Source: Zygnema cylindricum (lineage: Eukaryota; Streptophyta; Zygnematophyceae; Zygnematales; Zygnemataceae). Taken from it: a stretch of 24,738 nucleotides of DNA. A program made the position numbers and the translations under genes. The stretch lies in NCBI GenBank assembly GCA_037447655.1, contig JBBHKE010002664.1, positions 26,503 through 51,240 of the forward strand. Reading direction: 5' to 3'. The notes below the pieces were generated by a model. The model was not told the origin of the DNA. It searched no databases and saw only the letters and a list, made by a program, of their open reading frames with translations. Shown here in pieces: positions 1-8,244 of the stretch; the first letter of the stretch is position 1, and each line of letters begins with the position of its first letter.

Positions 1-193
1 CTTCCTTCCTTCCTCCCTCCCTCCCTTCCTCCTGCCTCCTCTCCCTCCTCTCTCTCCCCCTCTCTCTCTTCCTTCCCTCCCTCTCTCCCCCTCTCTCTCT
101 TCCTTCCCTCCCTCCCTCCTTCCTTCCTTCCATCCCTTCTCTCTCTTCCTCTCTCCTCTCTCTCTCTTCCTCCCCTCTCTCTCTCTTTACCAG
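1..193 (+). repeat. 3' part of an IF-2 intron, pyrimidine-rich
   Basis: Almost pure C/T sequence built from CCTT, CCTC and CT units runs to an acceptor AG at 192-193, immediately before an exon that begins in the IF-2 reading frame. It is therefore the polypyrimidine end of an intron whose start lies outside the window. No coding signal is seen. Confidence 0.75.
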
Positions 194-469
194 GGTCTTC
201 CGGAAGCAGGGGATGAGTTGATGGTAGTTTTGTCAGAGGAGAGAGCTCGGAGAATAAGTACCGCAAGACAGGAAGTTGCCCAGAACCTTCGTCTTCATAA
301 ACTGAATGCGAAGGCGGCTCGAAGGTGTGGACAAAGTCAAGGAGGAGAGGGAGAGGAAGAGGGAGAGGAGGTGGAGGAGACAAAGGAGGCTGTGGTGGTA
401 GTAAAAGGCGATGTACAGGGAACTGTAGAGGCCGTATGTTCGGCTTTGGAACAACTGAGTTGTCCTCAG
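194..469 (+). CDS. IF2: Organellar translation initiation factor IF-2, internal exon A (92 codons)
   Basis: IF-2 is the GTPase that brings initiator tRNA to the ribosomal small subunit in mitochondria or plastids. This exon covers the end of the beta-barrel domain after the G domain (GLPEAGDE, then a basic helix), a Glu/Gly-rich linker unusual for the family, and the start of the next domain (VVVVKGDVQGTVEAV). That last motif is one of the most conserved in IF-2. The exon opens after AG at 192-193 and closes at CAG before GTGCAT (470), both in phase 0. The G domain and any transit peptide lie upstream of the window. The product is probably mitochondrial, judging from the whole C-terminal half, but a plastid form is not excluded. 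Confidence 0.9.
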
Positions 470-505
470 GTGCATTATTTCTAGACTCTATAACCTTTTT
501 TTTTC

Positions 506-551
<46 letters not shown>

Positions 552-1589
552 GCTTGCTGTTTTTTTTTTCTCAGACTCCACGGGTTTTTTTTCTGGTTTT
601 TTGTGTGTTTTTCTTTTGTCTTTTGTTTTTGTTGTTGCTGTTTTTTTTTTTTTTTTTTTTTGTTTTTCGTTTCCTGTTTTTTTTGCGTCTGGTTTTTAGA
701 AAGGACTCAGGTTGTGATTTATGTGGATATATCGATTTTAGAGACCCCTAAATTATTATATATTGATTATTGGCAAAACCCGTTCGATATTTAAGTCTAA
801 GCTTTATTATACGGTTTTTACTCGGTAAATATGCTTAAAATATTGACTAGCCATAAAAACTGTTTCCCTTCTTTTTTGCACATTTAAAGTAGAAAAAGTA
901 TTACTTGTTTGTTATGTATACTAGCCATATATAATGTATGCATTTTTTTTCAGTTTGAAAGTAGAAGTTATATGCATGATGCTGGTTTTAATGAGATTTT
1001 CTGTCATTTTCTACATTTTGAACCTTTTTTACAGATCACGTTTTTGGTCTTATCACATTTTTCGTCTTGTTTCGGTTCAGCAGAAAAATCTAAAAAAGTA
1101 GAAAGATATGTGAAAGTAAAATGGAATAATGTTCCAGTTTAATGTATTCCCAGCAATGACCGTTTCCTCATTTTTTATTTTATTTTGTTGAATTTACGAA
1201 ATTCTCGCAAAATTGTCGAGATTCGTAAACATTAGTGAGAAATCTCACAAGATCTTTCAGAAAATTGACTCTTCCTCTCCAACTCAAATCTCTCACTCCC
1301 GCCAAAAAGAAAAAAAAACAGAGACAAAAAAATGCATTTGTGAAAGCACTGCTTAGAAATTTGGAAGGATTTAAGGAGAAAAAGTGGGAAAAAAAAAACC
1401 AACTAGAAAAACAAAAACTAGTTTAAAAAAGACAAATCAAAAACAAAAAAAAAACCAAACCAGAACCAAAACCATTAAGAAGACCAAAACGGAAACCCAA
1501 ACCCAAACCAAAAACCAAAAAGCAAAACAAAAACCGAAACCAAAAACCAAAACCAAAAATTCTCTTTTTTTCCTTTTTCTTTTTTGCAG
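470..1589 (+). other. IF-2 intron 1 (1120 bases)
   Basis: The donor is CAG/GTGCAT and the acceptor TTTTTGCAG/G at 1588-1589. The intron holds a (TG)n run at about 507-547, T runs near 641-661, AT-rich unique sequence, and an A-rich stretch of AAACC/AAAAACC units at about 1303-1560. Its only long open frames come from low-complexity sequence. A weak resemblance to the start of exon B follows a CAG near 950-953. Confidence 0.8.
507..547. repeat. (TG)n microsatellite
   Basis: About twenty uninterrupted TG units lie shortly after the donor of IF-2 intron 1, followed by T-rich sequence. Confidence 0.95.
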
Positions 1590-1742
1590 GTGGAGGTGAG
1601 AATAGTTCATGCGGGAGTGGGTCCTATTTCTCAATCGGACGTAGAAATGGCCGAGGCTACTGGAGCTGTTTGTTTAGTCGGGTTTAATGTTCGAAATATT
1701 GGAAGTTCCGTGGAAGCTTCCGCTAAACGGGCGCAAATACCG
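1590..1742 (+). CDS. IF2: Organellar translation initiation factor IF-2, exon B (51 codons)
   Basis: The exon begins VEVRIVHAGVGPISQSD and ends ASAKRAQIP. This is the IF-2 domain (often called C1) that follows the KGDVQG motif. GVGPISQSD and GFNVR are family hallmarks, and GPISQSD matches the plant mitochondrial form as I recall it. It starts after TTTTTGCAG (AG 1588-1589) and ends before GTACGC at 1743, in phase 0 at both sides. The donor GTACGC is weaker than several donor-like sites in the duplicated copies of this exon's tail downstream (GTAAGC at 2092 and 2381). Confidence 0.9.
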
Positions 1743-1890
1743 GTACGCGTTTATTTCAGGATATTAAAAAACCTAAAAAAAATATATAAAAACCTTAAAA
1801 AAAATGTAAAAAAACTAAAACATCATAAAAAACCTAAACAATTTAAAAAACCTAAAAAAATATAAAAAACGCTTCTCAAGGCAATAACTG

Positions 1891-2770
1891 ATTCGGTGGA
1901 ATTAGCAGCAAAACGGGCGCAAATACTGGTAACCATTTGTAACAGGAAAAAAAAGATACTTATCAGGCATAAATGCCGGTAAGCATAAATTTCGGTGTAA
2001 AGAATACGTTGTTTTTGGTTAAGACTTGGTTTGTTTAGTGGGTTTTAATGTTGGAAATAATGGAAGTTTGGTGGAAGCTTCTGCTGAACGGGTAAGCGTT
2101 TATTTCAGCACATTAAAAAACCTAAAAAAAAAAAAAAAAAAATGCTGCTCAATGGAAATAATCTGATTCGGTGGAATCAGCAGAAAAATGCGCGCAAATA
2201 CAGGTAACCATTCATAACAGGGAAAAGAAAAACACTTATAAAGCGCAAATTCCAATAAGCATAGATTCTGGTGATAAAAAATATGTTGTTTTTGGTTAGG
2301 ATTTGGTTTGTTTAATGGGTTTTGACGTTCGGAATGTCGGAAGTTCCTTGAAGGCCTCTGTTAAACGGGTGCAAATACTGGTAAGCGTTTGTTTTAGCTA
2401 ATTAAAAAACCAAAAAAGCCCTTTAAAATTGTGAAAATCCTGGTTTAAATCGGAAGTTTCGTGGAAGCTTCTGCTTAACAGGCACAAATAACAGTAAGTG
2501 TTTATTCTGTTGATGAAGCATATTGTTTTTGGTTAGGATTTGGTTTTTTTAGTGGTCTTTTTAATGTTCAAAATGTTGGGCGTTCGGTGAAAGCTTCTGT
2601 TAAACAGGCGCAAATACCAGTTAGTACTTATTTCAGTTTAAAAAAGGACTTATCATTTTGAACCGTAAATCCTAAACCGTAAATTGTAGTTCGTTCTTTT
2701 TGTTTTATTCAAACACAGTACATGTGGAAGTAGAAGGAAAACTGGTGCAAATACTGATAAGCATTTATTC
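1891..2770 (+). repeat. Tandem degenerate copies of exon B tail plus donor site
   Basis: Copies of the exon tail encoding roughly GSSVEASAKRAQIP followed by a donor occur at 1891-1930, 2031-2093, about 2172-2210, 2308-2382, about 2449-2505, 2545-2630 and about 2720-2757. The copied block includes intron sequence: TTTATTTCAG-like, ATTAAAAAACCTAAAA and TTGTTTTTGGTTAGGATTTGG recur in the same order. Starting from the true exon (TTGTTTAGT at 1670), the matching points are 2031, 2308 and about 2545, so the spacing is 361, 277 and about 237 bases. Most copies carry stops or broken donors; the one ending at 2380 does not. Confidence 0.9.
2300..2380 (+). other. Potential cassette exon: open, in-phase copy of the exon B tail
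   Basis: This 81-base segment lies between an acceptor-like TTGTTTTTGGTTAG (AG 2298-2299) and a strong donor GTAAGC (2381). Read in phase 0, as exon B would require, it is open for 27 codons and matches exon B's tail residue by residue: VCLMGFDVRNVGSS aligns with VCLVGFNVRNIGSS, then KASVKRVQIL with EASAKRAQIP. Inclusion would insert a second copy of this strand-helix segment. No transcript evidence is available, so it may be a pseudo-exon. Confidence 0.5.
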
Positions 2771-3201
2771 CAATATAACAAAAGAGATTATACTAAATGA
2801 TGTACTTCGTACCTTTCATTTAGTTTGAAAACAAGAAGTTTGTTGCGAGTGTTGCTAATAACTCGAGTCAACTACGTACCTTCTGGGGAAAATTTTCCTA
2901 AGAAAGATATGAAAAATCATAGAAAGCGTGAGAGAAAAGGCGAGTCGTTAAATGAGCACATTGACCTCCTTCCTCGTCCTATTCCCTCCTACTCTCTCCA
3001 ATGTCCTCCTCCTCTTCCTCTTCCAGTTCTGCGACAATGGTTTTCATACCGGTTTTTATGGTATATGTCTACAATTTGGTTCTTCATACTTCAGATTGAC
3101 TGTACAGAAATCAAATTTGTGGGTGGATGATTCCGTTTCAATTTTTGTTTAGTTTTCAGTCGCTGAAACATTTTTAACTTTGGTTGTGGTGGAAAAAACA
3201 G

Positions 3202-3254
3202 GTGAGAAAACATCGCGTAATTTACTATGTTTTGGAGGATGTTGGACTTGGTTT
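3202..3254 (+). pseudogene. Duplicate of the start of exon C
   Basis: The sequence VRKHRVIYYVLEDVG after CAG (AG 3200-3201) copies the true exon start VRQHRVIYHLLEDVG at 3337. The offset is 135 bases, a multiple of three, and the frame is open from 3184 through the true exon. An exon starting here would therefore be readable, inserting 45 extra mostly hydrophobic residues. No good donor follows the copy. Confidence 0.8.
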
Positions 3255-3336
3255 TTTTAATGGTTCTTTTGTTTTTCTTTTTTTCCCTGTTTTTTATGGT
3301 TTTCCTTTTCTTTTTTTTTGGTCGTGGGAAAAACAG

Positions 3337-3450
3337 GTGAGACAACATCGTGTAATTTACCATCTTTTGGAGGATGTGGGCCAACTTATTGCTGCTTTGG
3401 CTCCGGCGAGAAAAGAGACGGCTGTCGGAGGACAGGCTGAGGTTTTGCAG
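3337..3450 (+). CDS. IF2: Organellar translation initiation factor IF-2, exon C (38 codons)
   Basis: The product VRQHRVIYHLLEDV followed by a GGQAEVLQ end is the IF-2 linker helix between the last two domains. HRVIYHLLED and AEV are typical of plant mitochondrial IF-2 as I recall it. The exon runs from AG at 3335-3336 to CAG before GTATTA at 3451, in phase 0. Both its start and its end have duplicated copies in the neighbouring introns. Confidence 0.9.
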
Positions 3451-3576
3451 GTATTATTTTTTGAAGTATTTACTATTTACTGTTTACTATTTGTTTTTTA
3501 TCTACTGTTTGCTGTTTAGTATTTATTCTTTACTATTTATTATGTGCTCCTCTCACTATTCTCTCTCCTTTCCTAG

Positions 3577-3615
3577 ACAAGAGACAGCCGTAGAGGACAA
3601 GCTGAGGAGTTGCAG
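3577..3615 (+). pseudogene. 39-base copy of the exon C tail with both splice sites
   Basis: The segment lies between TTTCCTAG (AG 3575-3576) and GTATTT (3616). It reads TRDSRRGQAEELQ, matching the true exon end KETAVGGQAEVLQ, and is exactly 13 codons in phase 0. TTTACTA-rich sequence follows both the true and the copied donor, so the intron start was copied too. A third, poorer copy begins after CACAG at about 3774. Use as a cassette exon is possible but untested. Confidence 0.75.
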
Positions 3616-4139
3616 GTATTTAAATGTTTTTTACGAAATAGCCGTTGACTGTTTAATATTTATATTTACTAGTTACTATTCACTATTTGTTTTTTATTGA
3701 CTATTTTCTGTATACTTTATAGTGTTTACTATTTGCTATTTACAATTCACCATTTACTATTTACATTTCGCACAGAGACGACTGTGAGAGTGATGAAGAG
3801 CCACTCCATAAAATAAAATGAAATTAAATATCGACGGCTGAAGAGGATTTTCATTTTGCACGGTTGGTTCAAAAATCATAAAAAAAATGTTTTGATTTCT
3901 TGAGTCAACTGCCACTTTGAGTTGACAATTATGGACGCAAGAGTCAGCTGCATCCCTGCTGCAGTAACAGTTGTGCACAACAGTAAATCGCAGAGAAACC
4001 AATGTTCGTACTTTTCAAAAGTACAAACTCTGTAGTTTTTTTTGGTTTAAAAAAACACTGTACTATATCTTTTAGTTCTTACGTTTTGTTCACTGGTGCT
4101 AATCAATCTAGGTGGTGAAATTATGTGTGTGTATGTGTG

Positions 4140-4236
4140 CATATATATACATTTATATTCATATATACATATATACATATATACATATATAAACATATAT
4201 ATATATACATATATATATACATACATATACATATAT
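4140..4236. repeat. (ATATAC)n AT-rich repeat
   Basis: Irregular ATATAC and TATATA units lead directly into the CCCT tract. Confidence 0.9.
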
Positions 4237-4926
4237 TCTCTCTCCCTCTCCCCTCTCCCTCTCCCTCCCTCCCTCCCTCCCTCCCTCCCTCCCTCCCTCC
4301 CTCCCTCCCTCCCTCCCTCCCTCCCTCCCTCCCTCCCCCTCCCTCCCTCCCTCCCTCCCCCCCCTCCCTCCCTCCCTCCCTTCCCCCCCTCCCTCCCTCC
4401 CCCCCTCCCTCCCTCCCTCCCTCCCTTCCCTCCCTCCCTCCCTCCCTCCCTCCCTCCCTCCCTCCCTCCCTCCCTCCCTCCCTCCCTCCCTCCCTCCCTC
4501 CCTCCCTCCCTCCCTCCCTCCCTCCCTCCCTCCCTCCCTCCCTCCCTCCCTCCCTCCCTCCTTCCTCCTCCCCCCCCTCTCCTTCCCTCCTCCCCCCCCT
4601 CTCCTTCCCTCCTCCCTCCCTCCTTCCCCCCCCTCCCTCCCTCCCTCCCTCCCCCCCTCCCCCTCCCACTCCCTCCACTCTCCCTCCCTCCCTCCCCCCC
4701 CCCTCCCCCTCCCACTCCCTCCCATTCTCCCTCTCCTCTCTCTCCCTCACATACACACCTGGACTCTCTCTCTCTCCCTCCCTCTCTCTGTCTCTCTCTC
4801 TTTCTCTCTCCCCCCCCCTCCCTCCCTCTCCCTCCCCCTCCCCCTCCCCTTTCCCCCTCCCCCTCCCCCTCCCCCTCTTTTCTCTAAACTCTATCCCTCT
4901 CTCTCTCTATCCCTCCCTCCCTCTCA
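4237..4926. repeat. Long (CCCT)n polypyrimidine tract
   Basis: About 690 bases consist almost entirely of CCCT, with interruptions of CCCC, CTT, CT and ACTC. It ends at the acceptor of the last IF-2 exon, so it forms an enormous polypyrimidine tract. The long Ser/Pro frames on + and Gly/Arg/Glu frames on - are artefacts of the repeat. Confidence 0.95.
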
Positions 4927-4927
4927 G

Positions 4928-5258
4928 GTATTCGAAGTAAAAGGGAAAGGGAGGGGAAGGAGTAGGAGCCACGACTATCGCCGGTTGTCGAGTGGTCGAC
5001 GGGAGACTCCAAAGAAGAGCAAAAGTTAGGGTTTTAAGAAGTGGAGAAGTCGTTTTTGAGGGTAATTGTACCACTTTAAGGAGAGAAAAACAAGAGGTAG
5101 AGGTAGTGGGAGAAGGGACAGAGTGTGGGATGACGTTGGAGGGATGGAGGGATTTTCGACCGGGAGACGTTTTACATTGTTTGGAGGAAATTATGCGACC
5201 CGCAAAATTAGTTTCGTCACAAAATGGGGTATTAAGGATAGAGTGTTGGGAAGGGTGA
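4928..5258 (+). CDS. IF2: Organellar translation initiation factor IF-2, terminal exon D, with a frame conflict near its start
   Basis: This exon encodes the C-terminal domain that binds the fMet end of initiator tRNA. Visible motifs are TTIAGCRVVDGRL, LRSGEVVFEGNC, LRREKQEVE, ECGMTL and FRPGDVLHCLEE. The tail RPAKLVSSQNGVLRIEC extends past the usual bacterial end and resembles plant mitochondrial IF-2 from memory. The stop is TGA at 5256-5258. The exon entered in phase 0 at 4928 reads VFEVKGKGRGRS, as expected, but the rest is in another frame: one base too many lies near 4961-4964. An acceptor AG at 4942-4943 or 4948-4949 would restore the frame but lose VFEV. This may be a sequencing indel, an unusual splice or a real lesion. 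Confidence 0.85.
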
Positions 5259-6290
5259 GGGAGGGAGGGAGGGAAGAGGAGGGAAGGGGAGGAGGGAGGA
5301 GGAGGAGGGAGGAGGAGGTAGAGGATGGAGAGATTTCCGACCGGAAGATATTTACATTGTTTGGAGGAAATTATTCGTCCCGCAAAATTAGTTTCGTCCC
5401 AAAATGGGGTATTAAGGATAGTGTTGGGAAGGGTGAGGGAGGGAGGGAGGAGGAGGAGAAGGGGGGAGGGAGAGGAGAGGAAGGAGGGAGGAGGGGGCAG
5501 GAGGAGGGCGCAGGAGGGAGGGAGGAGAGAGGAGGGAGGAGGGAGGGAGGGAGGGGAGGTAGTGAGTTGCTAGATGGGTGAATGAGCAAAGAGGGGGGGG
5601 GGGAGGGAGGAGGGAGGAGGGAGTGAGATGGTAATATTTCTTTTTTGTTTTGTACTAAAATTGGGGTTTAAGGAGGGAGTGTTTGGAAGGAGAAAGGTTC
5701 AGTGAGCAAGGAGGGGAGGGAGGAAGGAGGAGAGAGGGAAGGAAGGAGAAGGAGGAGAGAGGAGGGAAGGTAGTGAGGTGGTCAGATTGGTTTTATAATT
5801 TTTGTTTGAGATTTCGGTTCGGGATTTAGGTTTGGGGTTTAATTTAGGGTTACAAAATTTTAAGCCAATTTTTCATTAGGGAGAGACAGTGGGGGGGGGG
5901 GACGGGGGAGGGAGGGAGGGCAGATGGTTCAATTGTTTTTACGATTTTTGTCTTTGACTCTGTTTGAGATTTAGGTTCCGCATTTTTGTTAGGGTTTAGC
6001 TCAGGTTTTAGGAAATTTAAGCCAATTTTTCATTAATAGGGTGAGAGAGAGAGGGAGAGAGAGAGAGAGTAAGAGGGAGGGGAAGAGAGGGGAGGGGGAG
6101 GGGAGAGAGGAGGAAAAGAGGGAGAGTGAGAGTTGAAGGGGGAGAATGGGAGGGAGAGAGCAAGACGGAGAGAGCAAGGAGAGACCGAGAAGGAGAGAGC
6201 GAGAGGGAGAGGAAAAGAAACAGAGGGATAGGATGAAGGGGGGAGAGGGAGAGGGGGGTCGGTTAGAAGAAAGAAGTTTTTTGTGGGAAG
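5259..6290. repeat. (GGGA)-type polypurine region with interspersed blocks
   Basis: Purine tracts of GGGA, GGA and GA units (the complement of the CCCT tract) alternate with blocks of mixed sequence at 5325-5440, 5645-5692, 5779-5880 and 5926-6045. The first two blocks derive from the last IF-2 exon. The last two match each other (both end AAGCCAATTTTTCATTA) but not clearly the exon. It lies in the presumed 3' UTR or flank of IF-2. Confidence 0.85.
5325..5440 (+). pseudogene. Duplicate of the end of the last IF-2 exon
   Basis: This block copies 5145-5260 at an offset of about 180 bases. The stretch encoding LHCLEEI-RPAKLVSSQNGVLRI differs by only three bases, two of them silent. Two bases are missing just before the original stop position, so the frame runs on into the purine repeat. 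It is the youngest-looking of the exon copies. Confidence 0.9.
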
Positions 6291-6362
6291 GGGTGTATGG
6301 TAGTGAGTTCAATTTTGAACCTCATTTAGTTAACAGAAAAACACGAGTCAACACCAAAACGA

Positions 6363-6395
6363 GTGAGAGAAGAGAGAAGAGAGAAGAGAGAAGTT
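6363..6395. repeat. Short AGAGAAG tandem repeat
   Basis: A short run of AGAGAAG units follows the purine-rich region. Confidence 0.85.
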
Positions 6396-6480
6396 TTAAC
6401 TTTTACATCGGGATAGTTTCAGTTTTGGTTGTTAGTTGTACAAAACAAAAATCACCATTCTATTTTTTGATTAAATAAGA

Positions 6481-6695
6481 TTGTAAGAGGTTCTAAGTCC
6501 ATTCATTTTGTCTCTTTGGTCGTAATTTTGTCGAGAAGAATAAAGAAAATGGACCAAAAAATAAAAATGACTTATTTTAAGACAAGGTGAATATTAATAT
6601 TTTTGGCGTGTGAGGTTGGTTGTTCTATTCTCACAATAATTTTCATTTTATCATTTTATCATTTTCTTTGTCATAATCAGTCGTTACCATTTTAA
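6481..6695. other. Intergenic, no gene seen
   Basis: AT-rich sequence with no recognisable coding or repeat content. AATAAA at 6539-6544 could be a distant poly(A) signal for IF-2, but that would mean a 3' UTR of about 1.3 kb. Confidence 0.5.
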
Positions 6696-6771
6696 TTTCA
6701 TTATTGTTATTTCATTATTGTTGTTTCATTATTGTTATTTCATTATTGTTATTTTGTTATTGTTATTTCAG
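6696..6771. repeat. 14-base minisatellite, about five copies
   Basis: The unit TTTCATTATTGTTA repeats with small changes. The 150 bases after it, to about 6922, hold nothing I can identify. Confidence 0.9.
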
Positions 6772-6922
6772 CATTGATATTTTTACCATTGCAAAAGAAA
6801 TATTTCCTTAAGCTTGACGGTGAACCATCTTGAGGACATGGGAACAAAAACGGAAAGTCAGGAAGCTGGAAGACATGGAGAAGGTGGAAGCAAACTTGAA
6901 AGAAAACCGATGTGAAAGAAAC

Positions 6923-7116
6923 TAACACCGCTTAAAACATTTTTTCTTCGTGCACACTTGTCTGATTGTCAATGTGATGGTTGCTATTCGAAGCCAAGAT
7001 TCTTGCCTTCCTACTGGTGGCCCTTGATGGACAATCCGGCAAGCATGCACAAAGAAAAAATGTTTTGAGTGGCGAAAAAATTGTTAACACTAATAACGAT
7101 GAGCGTTATAGCTACA
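6923..7116. mobile_element. Short TIR element (TACACC family), degraded copy
   Basis: Inverted arms AAAACATTTTTTCTTCGTGCA at 6934-6954 and its complement at 7046-7066 (one mismatch) bound a short core. Outside the right arm lies GTGGCGAAAAAATTGTTAACACTAATAACG, matching the ends of the better-preserved copy at 9051-9274. The left outer end appears deleted. There is no coding capacity: a MITE-like relic. Confidence 0.65.
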
Positions 7117-7363
7117 CCTATACTTTCCACTCTGCACTTAACGTGTGCTTAATTCACCACAGGAGCTTGGCTTCCTTAATCCACCTTCACCTTGCAATCT
7201 TATTCGCTTGTACGCCCGTGTACTTGAGCCTGATGGCGTTCATTTGCTTCGCTGCTCCCATGGGTGAGTGTTGATGTTTACACACAACAACACTATTCAC
7301 GCACGTTTGCGACTATTGCTTCTGAAAGAGGAGGGTTTGCTTATTACTCCCTTGCGATGAATT

Positions 7364-7700
7364 GATTTTGTTTTGCTCAATGGTGTGCGCCGCCTTATTT
7401 GTGACATTGTTTTGGCATATCTTATCTCCGTTAGAGTCGTTCATCAAGTGGTTTTGCAATATTTGAATTGCGCTTTTAGAATAGAGTGTGATTGCGCATC
7501 GCGATTCTATGGATGCCTTTATTCCGATGGTTGTCGAGATATTTAGTTATTTGGGAGTTGCTTTTGATGAGTTCCCTCGTACCTGTGGCCGAAAGGACGG
7601 ACCTGGAAGCTCTCGTACTTCTGTCCTTACTTATTATTATCGTCAACATTTACCCATAGCTTGACAACAAGGATGAGCTTTTATCCCCCAACTATCTGTT
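7364..7700 (+). pseudogene. Reverse transcriptase C-terminal remnant (copy B)
   Basis: Two frames joined by a frameshift give DFVLLNGVRRLICDIVL, then FIPMVVEIFSYLG...FDEFPRTC, DGPGSSRTS and YRQHLPIA. This order matches the region after the RT and cysteine motifs in a class of non-LTR-type RTs I recall from green-lineage genomes. It also matches copy C at 12242-12772, where DIVLTDPTR, IFGTL and DNFLRDCAQ occupy the same places. Several stops follow the last motif. The family assignment is by pattern memory, not search. Confidence 0.45.
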
Positions 7701-7924
7701 ATTGTTGTTTCGAATAATTTTCATGTTTGAAAACTCCCTCATAGTGCTCATTCAAACTTGAGTGACTTAGAGAGGTTTCTTTTAATATTGATAGCCTTGT
7801 TGAGTTTTTTGGTGAAGAACTTTTGGTCTCGGATTCGCCACTGTTGTTGTTATCGTATTTGTTATAGCTTTCTACGTCTTTTGTTGGTTTACCCTTATTT
7901 GTGTTTTTTTTTTATATTTTGTCT

Positions 7925-7968
7925 TTTGTTGTAAAACTTTTAACACTAATAATGATTAGCAATGTATT
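7925..7968. mobile_element. Right-end motif of a TACACC-family TIR element
   Basis: The sequence AACTTTTAACACTAATAATGATTAGCAATGTA resembles the right ends at 7070-7116 and 9240-9274. Its left partner is unclear. Copy B of the RT remnant lies between this end and the element at 6923-7116. Confidence 0.4.
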
Positions 7969-8244
7969 AGTCAAGCTCCCAAAACAAGGGCCCCTCTTGA
8001 GAGAAAAAGGGCACGTGAAGAATCGGAGGGAAGCATACTGAGGATTGAATGCAGGTGGCAACCTTGTGAAAAAACAATCCTTGGACATGCGTAACTAGCT
8101 CCATAATAAAAATGGAAAATACAAGCAAATCAAATCCTAGAAGGAGAAGACACCATCATAAAAACGAGGGATGATGGTAACAAGTTAGGAGCATCCCCAA
8201 CAAAAAAACGAGAGACAAGTATCGAGGGAATAGGTACCATCTCC
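7969..8244. other. No gene seen
   Basis: A-rich sequence without recognisable coding content. It may be the 3' part of the RT remnant that follows on the - strand. Confidence 0.4.

Larger units (their letters stand above)
1743..3336 (+). other. IF-2 intron 2 (1594 bases), expanded by exon-tail duplications
   Basis: The donor is CCG/GTACGC and the acceptor AAACAG/G at 3335-3336. The first 1000 bases are a ladder of degenerate copies of the exon B tail plus the start of the intron. The last 135 bases duplicate the start of exon C. Between 2780 and 3170 the sequence is AT-rich and I recognise nothing in it. Confidence 0.8.
3451..4927 (+). other. IF-2 intron 3 (1477 bases)
   Basis: The donor is CAG/GTATTA and the acceptor CTCTCAG/G at 4926-4927. 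In order it holds TTTACTA-type AT-rich repeats with one or two copies of the exon C tail (to about 3800), about 320 bases where I see nothing, an (ATATAC)n block at about 4140-4236, and the long CCCT tract. Confidence 0.8.

Noticed and set aside
325-794. Cys/Val and Phe-rich open frames
   Set aside because: They arise from the (TG)n and T runs in intron 1.
1235-1599. Lys/Thr-rich open frames in intron 1
   Set aside because: AAACC/AAAA low-complexity sequence; the real coding frame starts at 1590.
4047-4940. Long Ser/Pro frames on + and Gly/Arg/Glu frames on -
   Set aside because: They are direct translations of the CCCT/GGGA repeat in all frames, within an intron of IF-2.
5818-5850. Telomere-like TTTAGGG/TTAGGG motifs
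   Set aside because: Only scattered single units in GGTTTA-rich sequence, no tandem array.
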